In this document: in pieces, positions 43,578 through 52,671 of the stretch
Layout of the letters: each line of letters begins with the position of its first letter
Position numbering within the stretch: the first letter of the stretch is position 1
Assembly (NCBI RefSeq): GCF_036010665.1
Contig: NZ_CP108581.1
Location: 6,009,501 to 6,073,500, forward strand
Length of the DNA: 64,000 nucleotides
Direction: 5' to 3'
Origin: Microbispora sp. NBC_01189
GTDB lineage: Bacteria > Actinomycetota > Actinomycetes > Streptosporangiales > Streptosporangiaceae
Notes under the pieces: model-generated
What the model was told of the DNA's origin: nothing
Seen by the model: the letters and a program-made list of their open reading frames with translations, nothing else
The model's database searches: none
Program-made: the position numbers and the translations under genes

Positions 43578-45791
43578 ATGCGACTCTTCTCCCATCGATC
43601 GGGGACGGCGCTGGCCGCCGTCCTCTGTGCCGGGGCCACCGCCCTCACCCTCGCGCCGGCCGCGCACGCCGCGGCCGGCTGCCGGGTCACCTACACGATC
43701 AGCAGTGAGTGGCCGGGCGGTTTCGGCGCGAGCGTCGGCGTCGACAACCTCGGTGACCCGGTCAACGGCTGGAAGCTGACCTGGTCGTTCGGCGCCGGGC
43801 AGACCATCTCCCAGCTCTGGAACGGCAGCTACACCCAGTCGGGCACGCAGGTCACCGTCACCGACGCCGGCTACAACGCCTCCATCCCCACCGGCGGCTC
43901 GGCCGGCTTCGGCTTCAACGCGTCCTGGAACGGCTCCAACCCCGTCCCCGCGAACTTCGCCCTCAACGGCACCCCCTGCACCGGCGCCGTCAGCAGCCCG
44001 TCGGCGAGCCCCACCCGGTCGCCCAGCGCGAGTCCGAGCGCGTCCCCGTCCCAGAGCCCTTCACAGAGCCCGTCGCCCAGCCCCTCACCGAGCGCCTCGC
44101 CCAGCCCCTCGCCCAGCCCCTCGCCGAGCCCTTCGGTCAGCCCCTCGGGCAGCCCGCCTCCGGCGAACCCCGTGGGCAAGGTGCTCACCGTGGCCGCCGG
44201 CTCCCCGTTCCGGCCGGTCACCCATGTCGCGACCGGCGGTCTGTACGGCCTGGCAGAGAACAGCAGGCCGGCGGACTCGACCCTGTTGCCGCTGAAGGTC
44301 AACTCGCTGACGCAGCCGGCCCCCGGGGTGGGACAGCGGCCCAACGGCCAGCCGCCCGGCGGAGACTCGCTGCTGGTGGCGCCGCAGGCCACCCGGGTCG
44401 GCGCGGGGGAGTACATCCGGATGCCGGACATCTACTCCAACTTCCCCTACCAGTGGGTGAGCTGGAACGACTGGCTCGCCAAGGTGGACACGATGGTCCG
44501 CGCCCGGCTGAACGCCACCTCGGTGAGCAACATCCTTGGCTGGGAGCTGTGGAACGAGCCGGACTGGACGTGGAAGACCGCCAACGCCGGGGCCTTCAAC
44601 GACGGCTGGACGCGCACCTTCCGGGCGGTGCGGGCACTGGACACCACGACGCCGATCGTGGGGCCGAGCATCTCCTACTACAACCGCTCGTGGTTGTCGT
44701 CGTTCCTCAGCAGCGCCAAGGCGGCCGGCACGCTGCCGGACATCATCTGCTGGCATGAGCTGGGCAGCCCCGACAACATCGCCGCCAACATCGCCGACTA
44801 CCGCGCGCTGGAGTCGTCGCTGGGCATCAGCCCCCGGCGGATCTCGATCAACGAGTACGCCGCGACGAGCGAGGTGGACGTCCCCGGCCGGATCGCCAGC
44901 TACGTGGCCAAGTTCGAGCGGGCCGGGGTGGAGTCGGCGCACCGGGCGTTCTGGTACGAGTACGGCACCATGAACGGGCTGGTGACCAGCAACTCTCAGC
45001 CGACCGGGACCTGGTGGCTCTACAAGTGGTACGGCGACATGGCCGGCCGGATGGTCACCACCACCCCGCCGAGCCAGGCCGGGATGGACGGCTTCGCCTC
45101 CTACGACGGCACCCGCAAGATCGTGAACGTGGTCCTGGGCAACGAGGCCGGCACCAACACGGTCCGCCTGACCGGCATCGCCGCGCTCGGCCCCTCCGTC
45201 CAGGTGACCGTGGAGTCCACGCACACGCAGAGCCGCTCCACCTCGGCCCCGGCGGCCACTCCTGTCTCCAGCACCGTCTATCGCGTGACCGGCGACCAAC
45301 TGCTGGTGATCGTGCCGAACATGGCCGCCTCCGACGGATATCACGTGGTCGTCCAGCCGGCCAGTGGAGTGCCCTCCTATCAGCAGCGGTACGAGGCGGA
45401 GGACGGATCGGTCTTCCGCGCGCAGCGGCTGACGGCTTCCAGCGCGTCCGAGGGCGGCTACGTGGGCCGCATCGACAACGCCACGAGCACGCACAGCACC
45501 GACAGCTACGTCGACTTCGTGGTGAACGTGCCGACCGCCCGGACCTACACGATGACCATCGGCTACGCCAACGGCGGCGGCGCCACCGCCACCCAGGGCC
45601 TGGCCGTGAACGGCGGATCGTGGGGCACCGTCAGCTACCCGGCCACCTCCGGCTGGGGCCAGTTCGGCGCGACCACCGACACCACCGTCAGCCTCAAGGC
45701 GGGATACAACGTGATCCGCCTGGCCAAGGGCTCTCCTGGATTCTCCGGTGGCACCGGCAACGCCGAACTGGACTACATCCAGCTCAGCTGA
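43578..45791 (+). CDS. Secreted CBM2 - clan GH-A glycoside hydrolase - CBM35
   Basis: 737 residues. Signal peptide (1-33), CBM2 (about 35-135; CRVTYTISSEWPGGFGASVGVDN), a long Ser/Pro linker (about 140-195), and a (beta/alpha)8 catalytic domain with GWELWNEPDWTW (acid/base Glu) and RISINEYAAT (likely nucleophile Glu), as in clan GH-A families such as GH39 or GH5. The C-terminal ~135 residues are a CBM35 (YEAEDGSVFRAQRLT ... GNAELDYIQL). GAGGA precedes the ATG. The exact family and linkage are not assigned. Given the adjacent GH127 and transporter it likely releases oligosaccharides from arabinose-containing plant polymers for import. Confidence 0.82.
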   Translation: MRLFSHRSGTALAAVLCAGATALTLAPAAHAAAGCRVTYTISSEWPGGFGASVGVDNLGDPVNGWKLTWSFGAGQTISQLWNGSYTQSGTQVTVTDAGYNASIPTGGSAGFGFNASWNGSNPVPANFALNGTPCTGAVSSPSASPTRSPSASPSASPSQSPSQSPSPSPSPSASPSPSPSPSPSPSVSPSGSPPPANPVGKVLTVAAGSPFRPVTHVATGGLYGLAENSRPADSTLLPLKVNSLTQPAPGVGQRPNGQPPGGDSLLVAPQATRVGAGEYIRMPDIYSNFPYQWVSWNDWLAKVDTMVRARLNATSVSNILGWELWNEPDWTWKTANAGAFNDGWTRTFRAVRALDTTTPIVGPSISYYNRSWLSSFLSSAKAAGTLPDIICWHELGSPDNIAANIADYRALESSLGISPRRISINEYAATSEVDVPGRIASYVAKFERAGVESAHRAFWYEYGTMNGLVTSNSQPTGTWWLYKWYGDMAGRMVTTTPPSQAGMDGFASYDGTRKIVNVVLGNEAGTNTVRLTGIAALGPSVQVTVESTHTQSRSTSAPAATPVSSTVYRVTGDQLLVIVPNMAASDGYHVVVQPASGVPSYQQRYEAEDGSVFRAQRLTASSASEGGYVGRIDNATSTHSTDSYVDFVVNVPTARTYTMTIGYANGGGATATQGLAVNGGSWGTVSYPATSGWGQFGATTDTTVSLKAGYNVIRLAKGSPGFSGGTGNAELDYIQLS

Positions 45792-45838
45792 GCCACGCCG
45801 CCGGACCCGGCCGCCCGCGCCGGCCGTCATCAGGCGGG

Positions 45839-46660
45839 TCAGTCCTTGACGGCTCCCGCGGTCACTCCGGCGGCGACATAGCGCTGCGCGATGACGAGGA
45901 GCACGGTGGCGGGGATCGAGGCGATCACGGCGGTGGCCATGATGGCGTTCCACTGCTGGTTGTTGTTGCCGATGTAGTGGTAGATGCCGAGGGTGATCGG
46001 CTGGTGGTCGCCGCCCTGGTCGAGGGTGCTCGCGAAGACGAAGTCCGACCAGGCCCACAGGAACGCGAACAGCGACACCGTGATGACCGCGTTGCGGCTG
46101 ACCGGCAGCACGACCGACCAGAAGGTGCGCAGCGCTCCCGCGCCGTCCACCCGGGCGGCCTGCGTGAGCTCCTCGGGGATGCCGGACATGAACGTCGTGA
46201 AGATCAGCACCGCGAACGGCACCGCCAGCGTGGAGTCGGCCAGGATCAGCCCCGGCACGGTGTTCAGCACGCCCGTGCTGAGATAGATCGCGTAGAAGCC
46301 CATCGCCATGATCACGCCGGGGATCATCTGCGCGACCAGCAGCAGGAAGCTCAGCACGCCGCCGCCCCGGGGCCGCAGCCTGGCCAGGGAGTAGGCGGCC
46401 GGGGCGGAGACGACCAGGGTCAGCGTGACCGTGCCCAGTCCCACGACCAGGCTGGTCGCGAGGTACGGCAACTGCCGGTCGAGCACCTCGCGGTAGCCCT
46501 CCAGCGTGCCGTTCACGGGGAACCAGTTCGGCGGCGACCTGCGCATGTCCTGGTCCCGCGTGAACGACACGTTGATCATCCAGTAGACCGGGAACAGCAT
46601 CAGCGCCGTGAACACCACACCCAGGCCGGTGTGCCACCAGCCGCGCCCGCGCGCCCTCAT
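45839..46660 (-). CDS. Sugar ABC transporter permease, MalG-like
   Basis: 273 residues, six membrane segments. The cytoplasmic EAA-type loop QAARVDGAGALRTFWSVVLP lies at about residue 180. ATG 46660 has a strong AAGGAGG site six bases upstream, which survives the neighbouring insertion. The partner MalF-like gene lies 1.4 kb away because a TnpB element sits between them in the opposite orientation; the two were presumably adjacent before. Expression now needs readthrough or a promoter in the element. Confidence 0.92.
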   Translation of the reverse strand: MRARGRGWWHTGLGVVFTALMLFPVYWMINVSFTRDQDMRRSPPNWFPVNGTLEGYREVLDRQLPYLATSLVVGLGTVTLTLVVSAPAAYSLARLRPRGGGVLSFLLLVAQMIPGVIMAMGFYAIYLSTGVLNTVPGLILADSTLAVPFAVLIFTTFMSGIPEELTQAARVDGAGALRTFWSVVLPVSRNAVITVSLFAFLWAWSDFVFASTLDQGGDHQPITLGIYHYIGNNNQQWNAIMATAVIASIPATVLLVIAQRYVAAGVTAGAVKD

Positions 46661-46678
46661 CAAGATCCTCCTTGGAAA

Positions 46679-46698
46679 CCCCCGCCTTCAGGCGGGGG
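46679..46698. repeat. Left-end subterminal hairpin of the TnpB element
   Basis: Perfect CCCCCGCC - TTCA - GGCGGGGG stem-loop, matching the right-end hairpin in size and loop; expected of IS200/IS605 ends. Confidence 0.7.
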
Positions 46699-46797
46699 AG
46701 GAATCGGACCCCCTGCGGAGCAGGGCAGGGGCAGGCGGTTCGCCGCCAGGCGAAACGCCATACGAACAAACACGCGATCGTTAGCTGATCGGGTGGC

Positions 46798-47942
46798 ATG
46801 ATGTGCGGTGTGGCGCAGACGGTGAAGCGGGCCTACAAGTACCGCTTCTATCCCCCCCCCCCGAGCAGGCGTCCGAGCTTGCCCGGACGTTCGGGTGTGT
46901 GCGCCTGGTCTAAAACAAGGCTCTTGAAGAACGGACCCGCGCCTACACCCGGGAAGGCCGCCGCGTCTCCTACGCGGAGTCCTCGGCCTTGCTGACGGCG
47001 TGGAAGCGGACCGAAGAGCTGGCGTTCCTGGCTGAGGTGTCCTGTGTGCCGTTGCAGCAGGCGCTGCGGCACCTGCAGGCGGCGTTCGCGCACTTTTTCG
47101 CCAAGCGGGCCAGGTACCCCACCTTCAAGTCGCGGAAGAAGTCGCGGGCGTCGGCCGAGTACACCCGCTCGGCGTTCCGCTGGCGGGACGGCCGGCTCAC
47201 GCTGGCGAAGATGGACGCCCCGCTGGACATCGTGTGGTCGCGTCCGCTCCCGCAGGGGGCGGAGCCGTCCACGGTGACCGTGAGCAAGGATCCGGCCGGG
47301 CGGTGGTTCGTGTCCCTCCTGGTGGAGGAGACGATCCGCCCCCTCGACCCCAGCGGGGACGTGGTCGGGGTGGATGCGGGGATCACCAGCCTGGTGGCCC
47401 TGTCCCGCCCGATCCCCGGGGTGACCGACGAGGACGGCAGAGTCGCCAACCCCCGGCATGAGCGGGCCGACCGGCGCAGGCTGGCCAAGGCCCAGCGCTC
47501 GCTGGCCCGCAAAGCGGCGGGCAGCGCGAACCGGGCCAGGGCCAGGGTGAAGGTCGCCCGCCTGCACGCGCGGATCGCCGATCGGCGCCGGGACTTCCTG
47601 CACAAGCTGACCACCTCGCTCGTCCGTGAGAACCAAACGGTCGTGATCGAGGACCTGACCGTCCGTGCCATGGTCAAGAACCACTCGCTGGCCCGCGCCA
47701 TCTCCGACGCCTCCTGGCGGGAGCTGCGTTCGATGCTGGAGTACAAGACGGCCTGGTACGGGCGGGAACTGGTCGTGATCGACCGGTGGTTTCCCTCTTC
47801 CAAGCTGTGCTCGGCCTGCGGGACCCTGGCCGAGTCGATGCCGCTGATCGTCCGGGAGTGGGCGTGCGCCTGCGGTGCGGTCCATGACCGGGATGTCAAC
47901 GCCGCCAACAACATCCTCGCCGCCGGGCTGGCGGAGAGGTGA
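46798..47942 (+). pseudogene. tnpB: TnpB (RNA-guided nuclease of IS605 type), frameshifted and nonsense-mutated
   Basis: N-terminus VKRAYKYRFYP is normal, then a run of 11 C (46852-46862) throws the frame; 9 or 12 C would restore it. In the correct frame EQASELARTFGCVRLV is followed by TAA (46911-46913) where TnpB proteins read Tyr (V-Y-N-K-A-L), a TAC to TAA change. From TTG 46989 the rest is intact: RuvC-I GVDAGITSLVAL, RuvC-II VVIEDLTVRAM, zinc ribbon CSACG...CACG and RuvC-III HDRDVNAANNIL. All catalytic residues remain but about 60 N-terminal residues (part of the WED/REC region) cannot be made as one chain. It is probably inactive unless a truncated form works. Confidence 0.88.
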
Positions 47943-48060
47943 AACGCCTGTGGAGCTGGTGTAAGACCTCAACGGAGTCCTCCGAGCGGGCAACCGGCAG
48001 CGAAGCAGGAAGACCAACCTGTGAGGGTTGGAATCCCCTCCCTTCAGGGAGGGGAGGATG
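47880..48060 (+). ncRNA. Predicted omega/reRNA of the TnpB element
   Basis: In IS605 elements the guide RNA overlaps the 3' end of tnpB and the right end, ending in a hairpin like the one at 48035-48054; the guide is the sequence just beyond the border. Position is inferred from the family layout. Here the guide would come from the 3' end of the malF-like gene. Confidence 0.35.
48035..48054. repeat. Right-end subterminal hairpin of the TnpB element
   Basis: Perfect CCCCTCCC - TTCA - GGGAGGGG stem-loop six bases from the inferred right border. Confidence 0.7.
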
Positions 48061-49047
48061 TCAAGCCGTTCCCTGCCTTCGCTGCACGCGGATGTAGACC
48101 AGCCCGAAGACCAGCGCGATGACGATCAGCAGGTTGCCGACCGCGGCGCCGGGCCCGAACGCCGGGAGCAGGTTGCCGAACCCCAGCCGGTACGACCAGG
48201 TGGCCAGCGTCGTGGAGGCTCCGCTGGGCCCGCCCTTCGTCATGATCCAGATGATGTCGAACACCTTGAGCGTGTAGACCAGCCCGAGCAGCAGAGTGAT
48301 CGCCGAGACCGGCCGCAGCAGCGGGAACGTCACCTGCCAGAACCGGGTCCAGCCCGTCGCCCCGTCGATCTCGGCCGCCTCGTGGACCTGCGCCGGGATC
48401 GCCTGCAGGCCGCTGTGGAGCACGACGAGGTTGAACGGGATGCCGATCCAGATATTCGCGATCGTGACCGACCACAGCGACCAGTCCGGCGAGGTCAGCC
48501 AGTTGACCGGAACGAGGCCTAACGCGCCGAGGACGGCGTTGACCACCCCCGAGTCGCTGTTGAGCATCCACGACCAGGTGGAGGACGACACGATCAGCGG
48601 CAGCAGCCAGGGCACCAGGAACAGCGCGCGCAGCGTCGCCGACAGCCGGAAGTTCCGGGTGAAGAACACCGCGAGGGCGAGCCCGATGGTGAACTGGAAG
48701 ACCAGCGACACCACGGTGAACACCACCGTGTGCCACAGCGCGGGCCCGAAGGTCGCGTCGCGGACGACCTTCAGATAGTTGGCGAGCCCGGTGAACGGCG
48801 CGTCGCCCCGTACGAACGACCGCACGGTGTAGTCGCGCAGGCTCAGCTCGACGTTCCGGTAGAGCGGATAGGCGTAGAACGCGAGCAGGTAGGCCACCAG
48901 GGGCGTGAGAAACGCCCAGGCCGCCCACTGGCCCGGCCGGTCACGGCGGGCGAGCACCCGGCGGACGCCGCCCTGCCCGCGCGCCGGGGCCTGCTCCCGC
49001 CGGTCGCCCGCCGGCGGGGGAGCCGGCGTCCGTGTGGCGTGTTCCAT
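48061..49047 (-). CDS. Sugar ABC transporter permease, MalF-like
   Basis: 328 residues with six membrane helices after a basic ~30-residue N-terminus. EAA loop: EAAEIDGATGWTRFWQVTFPLLRP. GAGGG precedes the ATG. It follows the binding-protein gene on the minus strand and should pair with the MalG-like protein at 45839. The stop codon TGA abuts the right border of the TnpB element, so the insertion just spared the coding sequence. Confidence 0.93.
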   Translation of the reverse strand: MEHATRTPAPPPAGDRREQAPARGQGGVRRVLARRDRPGQWAAWAFLTPLVAYLLAFYAYPLYRNVELSLRDYTVRSFVRGDAPFTGLANYLKVVRDATFGPALWHTVVFTVVSLVFQFTIGLALAVFFTRNFRLSATLRALFLVPWLLPLIVSSSTWSWMLNSDSGVVNAVLGALGLVPVNWLTSPDWSLWSVTIANIWIGIPFNLVVLHSGLQAIPAQVHEAAEIDGATGWTRFWQVTFPLLRPVSAITLLLGLVYTLKVFDIIWIMTKGGPSGASTTLATWSYRLGFGNLLPAFGPGAAVGNLLIVIALVFGLVYIRVQRRQGTA

Positions 49048-49120
49048 GGTTTCCCTCGCCTGACTCTGACGTCCGTGGGCCGGTTACGGGCCCGGGGCGG
49101 GCGCCCCGGGCCCGTGGCAC

Positions 49121-50404
49121 CTACTGGGTGGCGCTGGCCGCCGCGGTCTGGGCGGCGGCCAGCGCCTCCTGCGGCGGCTGCGATTCGCTCAACGCGGCCT
49201 GCGTCGCCTTCCACAGGGGCTCGGAGATCTTGGGGTACTTCGTGCCGAGGTCGTCGCTGGTGCGGCCCTTGGCCGCCGTGACCGCCTCCACCCACACCTT
49301 CAGGTCCGGGTTCTGCTCGACCTGCTTCGCCTGCACCTCCTCGGTCGGGGCGATGTACGACAACGTGGTGTCGGTGGCCAGTGAGTTGTCGGTGCTGGCC
49401 AAGCAGGTCACGAGCTTCTGCGTCGTCGCGTAACGGGCGGTGTCCTGCTGCACGGGGACGCTCACGAACTCGCCGCCGGTGGGGGCGGGAGCGGCGCCGC
49501 CGTCCTTGGCGGGGATCGGGATGATGCCGTACGGGAAGCCGGCCTTCTTCGCGTTGGCGAGCTGCCAGGTGCCGTTCTCGGCGAAGGCGAAGTCGCCGGT
49601 CGCGAACTCCTGCCAGCTGGTCGTCTGGGTGTTGTTGATCACCGAGTTGGGGGCGTACCCCTTCTTCACCCAGTCGGTCCACAGCGACAGCGCCGCGACA
49701 CCCTCCGGCGAGTCCAGCGTGGTCAGGTTCGCGCCGGAGCCCCAGAACCACGGCAGGAACTGGAAGCTGCCCTCCTCGGTGCCGATCGCGGAGAACGTGA
49801 TGCCCTTCTTGCCCGCCGCCTTCACCTTCTCCAGCGCCGCCGTCAGCGACGCCCAGTCCTTGACGTCGCCGGCGTCCACCCCGGCCTTCTTCAGCACGTC
49901 CTTGTTGTAGTACAGCGCGAGGGTGTTGGCCCCGATCGGGATGCCGTACGTCTTGCCGCCGATCTGGCCCGCCGCGAGCAGGTTCGGCGAGACGGCCGAG
50001 GTGTCGATCTTCGTCTCGTCCGTCGAGGTCAGCACCCCCGCCTCGGCCAGGGTCGAGACGACCGGGTTGTCCACGATGAGCACGTCCGGCGAGTTGCCCT
50101 GCTGCGCCGCGAGCAGTGCCTTGTTGGTCAGGTCGGTGGTGTCGTAACCGGTCCGCTTGACGGTCACCCCGGCCTGCGTCCCGCACTGGCCGAGCAGCTT
50201 CACCCAGTCGGAGGTGTCGTCGAACTGCGGGTACGGATCCCAGATCGTGTACGTCCCGCCGCCGGCCGCCTGGCTCGCGCCCGCCGGAGCGTCGCCGCCG
50301 GAGGACTCGCCGGAGGTTCCGGAGCACGCGGTCAGGCCGCCCGCGACGGTGAGGACCACCAGGCCCAGGCCGGCGACGCGCCGTCTCCTGTCAAGGCTTT
50401 CCAT
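49121..50404 (-). CDS. Sugar-binding lipoprotein of the ABC transporter
   Basis: 427 residues. The start is supported by AGGGAG upstream. Signal: RRRRVAGLGLVVLTVAGGLTAC, a lipobox with Cys27, then a Gly/Ser linker. The mature protein shows the CUT1 binding-protein pattern (DVLIVDNPVV, YYNKDVLKKAGVDA, FAFAENGTWQLANAKKAG). Substrate is likely an oligosaccharide released by the nearby glycoside hydrolases. Operon order: GH127, binding protein, MalF-like, (element), MalG-like. Confidence 0.93.
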   Translation of the reverse strand: MESLDRRRRVAGLGLVVLTVAGGLTACSGTSGESSGGDAPAGASQAAGGGTYTIWDPYPQFDDTSDWVKLLGQCGTQAGVTVKRTGYDTTDLTNKALLAAQQGNSPDVLIVDNPVVSTLAEAGVLTSTDETKIDTSAVSPNLLAAGQIGGKTYGIPIGANTLALYYNKDVLKKAGVDAGDVKDWASLTAALEKVKAAGKKGITFSAIGTEEGSFQFLPWFWGSGANLTTLDSPEGVAALSLWTDWVKKGYAPNSVINNTQTTSWQEFATGDFAFAENGTWQLANAKKAGFPYGIIPIPAKDGGAAPAPTGGEFVSVPVQQDTARYATTQKLVTCLASTDNSLATDTTLSYIAPTEEVQAKQVEQNPDLKVWVEAVTAAKGRTSDDLGTKYPKISEPLWKATQAALSESQPPQEALAAAQTAAASATQ

Positions 50405-50476
50405 GTTCGTTCTCCCTGTTGACGGCCGGCGTCCGGCCGATGTCGTCGCGTTCTCCGATGCGGCGCGGCCGCGTGG

Positions 50477-52456
50477 TCATCCCCTGGCGGCGACCGGGAT
50501 CCAGACCCGCATCGGGCCCTCGCTCCGGTTGCCCCACAGGAAGTACGGCACCGCCGTGAGGGTGAGCGGGGCGCCGTGACGCTCCCTCGCGGGCGCGTCG
50601 GCGTACAGGGAGGCGCCGGGCTCGGCGAGCGTGCCGCCGGCGGTGAGGACGACCGGGAACTCCGGCAGGTCCTCCCGGCGTCCCGCCTCGACGGCGACGG
50701 CGGGGTCGAGCCGCACGTCCTCCAGCACCGTGCCGGGCGGCAGGTCGGCCTGCTCCAGGCAGTAGACGAGCGGTCCCCGGGCCAGGGCGACGCAGCCGCG
50801 CACCGCGTCCACCCGGGGATGCGCGGTCACCCGCCGGACCGGCATCTCCAGGTCGAGGACGACCGTCGTGCCCGGCGCCCAAATCCGGGTGAGCCGTACG
50901 TAGCCGTCCCGGGCGGGGGCGGTCACCGGTCCGCCGCCGATCCGGACCGCGTACGCGTCGCACCATTCCGGCACGCGCAGCGCGAGCGTCCAGGGGGCGT
51001 CCGCCTCGGACGTCACGGTGAGCTCGATCCGGCCCTGCCACGGGTATTCGGTGCGCACGTCCACCCGCACGGCGGCCCCGGCGATCTCGGCGGTCACGCT
51101 GCCCGCGGCGTACAGGTGGATCTGCAGGCCGTCGCCGCCGGCCGTGGCAAGGTAGCCGTGCAGCGAGGCCATCAGCCGGGCGATGTTGGGCGGGCAGCAG
51201 GCGCAGGAGTACCACGGCAGCCGCCGCGCCTGCCCCTCCTCCCCGGAGCCGGTGTGGCCGGTGCGCGACTGCAGGGGGTTGGAGTAGAAGAAGTGCCTGC
51301 CGTCGAGAGACACGGCGACGGCGACCGCGTTGTACAGCGCCCGCTCCATCTCGTCGGCGTACCGGGCGCGGCCGGTCGCCAGCAGCAGCCGCCAGTTCCA
51401 CTGGAAGCTCGCGATCGCCGCGCAGGTCTCGGCGTACGCCCGGTCCGGCGGCAGTTCGTACGGATCGCCGTACGCCTCGTCGCGGTGGCGCGACCCGTGC
51501 GCCCCGGTGACGTAGGTGCGCCGGTGCACGGCGTCCTCCCACAATCGCTCCGCCGCGTCCAGCAGCGTGTGGTCGCCGGTCTCCACGCCGACGTCGACCA
51601 TCCCGGCGAGGAGATAGAGCTGCCGTACGGCGTGCCCGGTGACCTCCGCCGCCTCGCGTACGGGCACGTGGTCCTGGTAGTACGCGGGGCCGAACCGGCC
51701 GGGCCCGAGCAGTCCCCGTCCGCGCAGGTCGAGGAACCGGCGGGCCAGGTCGAGGTAGGGCCGGTGCCCGGTCAGCCGGTACAGCTCGGCGAGCGCGGTC
51801 TCGATCTCCGGGTGCCCGCAGACCTCCTCGGCGCCGCCCGGCCCGAAGCGCTCCACCAGCAGGTCGGCGAAACGGCGGGCGACGGCCGCCAGGTCGGGGC
51901 TGACGCCGGTCCTCGCGGCGGCGACGGCGGCCTGGAGGAGGTGACCGGCGCAGTACAGCTCGTGGCTCCACTCCGGCCTGCGCCAGCGTTCGTCCGGCGC
52001 GGCGACGGTGAAGTAGGAGTTGAGGTAGCCGTCCGGCCGCTGGGCGCGGGCGAGCAGCGCGGTCGTGTCGTCGACGAACGACCGCAGCGAGGCGTCGCCG
52101 GGCGAGGAGGCGAGCTCCCAGGCCGCGCCCTCCAGCGTCTTGTGGACGTCGGAGTCGGCGAACCACATGCCCGCGAAGGCGTCGCCGGACTCGCCCGCCG
52201 CCGCGCGGAGGTTGGCGATGTTGCCGTGGGCGTGCAGGTTGTCCACGCAGTGCGGGAGCGTGTCCTCGGCGTTGCGCCGCTGCCACCGCCCCAGGAGGCC
52301 GCCGGGGTCCAGCCGGGCCTCGTGCACGCCGAGCGGCCGCAGCGCGACGACGGCGCCGGGCCGGGGCGCGACCGGTGCGACCGGTGCGACCGGGGCGGTG
52401 GGCTCCCGTGAGCCGAGGCCGGGGGGCGGGGGGTCTGACAGCTTCTGCTCGGTCAT
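50477..52456 (-). CDS. GH127-family beta-L-arabinofuranosidase
   Basis: 659 residues from ATG 52456; a further upstream in-frame start would add a low-quality leader. It is an (alpha/alpha)6 barrel protein of the DUF1680/GH127 type: the Cys cluster SCACCPPNIARL contains the catalytic-site cysteines that hold zinc, and the upstream helices include GHAVRQLYLLAG and VTGAHGSRHRDEAYG. There is no signal peptide, so it is intracellular and probably hydrolyses imported beta-L-arabinofuranosides. It is the first gene of the transporter operon, divergent from the LacI gene and controlled by the operator at 52545. Confidence 0.9.
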   Translation of the reverse strand: MTEQKLSDPPPPGLGSREPTAPVAPVAPVAPRPGAVVALRPLGVHEARLDPGGLLGRWQRRNAEDTLPHCVDNLHAHGNIANLRAAAGESGDAFAGMWFADSDVHKTLEGAAWELASSPGDASLRSFVDDTTALLARAQRPDGYLNSYFTVAAPDERWRRPEWSHELYCAGHLLQAAVAAARTGVSPDLAAVARRFADLLVERFGPGGAEEVCGHPEIETALAELYRLTGHRPYLDLARRFLDLRGRGLLGPGRFGPAYYQDHVPVREAAEVTGHAVRQLYLLAGMVDVGVETGDHTLLDAAERLWEDAVHRRTYVTGAHGSRHRDEAYGDPYELPPDRAYAETCAAIASFQWNWRLLLATGRARYADEMERALYNAVAVAVSLDGRHFFYSNPLQSRTGHTGSGEEGQARRLPWYSCACCPPNIARLMASLHGYLATAGGDGLQIHLYAAGSVTAEIAGAAVRVDVRTEYPWQGRIELTVTSEADAPWTLALRVPEWCDAYAVRIGGGPVTAPARDGYVRLTRIWAPGTTVVLDLEMPVRRVTAHPRVDAVRGCVALARGPLVYCLEQADLPPGTVLEDVRLDPAVAVEAGRREDLPEFPVVLTAGGTLAEPGASLYADAPARERHGAPLTLTAVPYFLWGNRSEGPMRVWIPVAARG

Positions 52457-52544
52457 TCCTGAATCTCTCGTGCGGGAAGGCTCGCGGGGGACGGCGGGCC
52501 GGGGAAACGAGGAAGGGGAGAAATCCGGGGCAGTTGGAAACAAA

Positions 52545-52558
52545 GGAAAACGATTGCC
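52545..52558. promoter_or_regulatory. LacI-type operator in the GH127-lacI divergent region
   Basis: GGAAAACGATTGCC, with the AAxCGxTT core of LacI-family sites. It matches the site at 43379 in reverse orientation, about 90 bases upstream of GH127 and 115 upstream of the regulator, so both divergent promoters could be controlled. Confidence 0.6.
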
Positions 52559-52671
52559 GACAAGCTACCAATGTGATGTCGGGGCGTCAACACCGCGTCT
52601 CCGGCGGGATACCCGTGCTCCATCGCGCTATACAGTGAATGGCGGCAACGTCCCCGGAAACTGGAGGAAAC

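Larger units (their letters stand above)
46675..48060 (+). mobile_element. IS200/IS605-type element carrying a decayed tnpB, no tnpA
   Basis: About 1.39 kb inserted between malG-like and malF-like genes. Both ends carry 8-bp hairpins with TTCA loops: CCCCCGCC/GGCGGGGG (46679-46698) and CCCCTCCC/GGGAGGGG (48035-48054). The right end reads AGGATGTCAA and the malF-like stop codon begins at its edge. No Y1 transposase gene is present, so it was moved in trans. Exact borders are approximate. Confidence 0.75.

Noticed and set aside
44085..46799. A 900-codon minus-strand frame across the glycoside hydrolase gene
   Set aside because: It is opposite a gene with signal peptide, CBM2 and CBM35, and shows no domain of its own.
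46675..48060. An active autonomous IS605 element
   Set aside because: There is no tnpA Y1 transposase gene and tnpB is disrupted by a frameshift and a stop codon.
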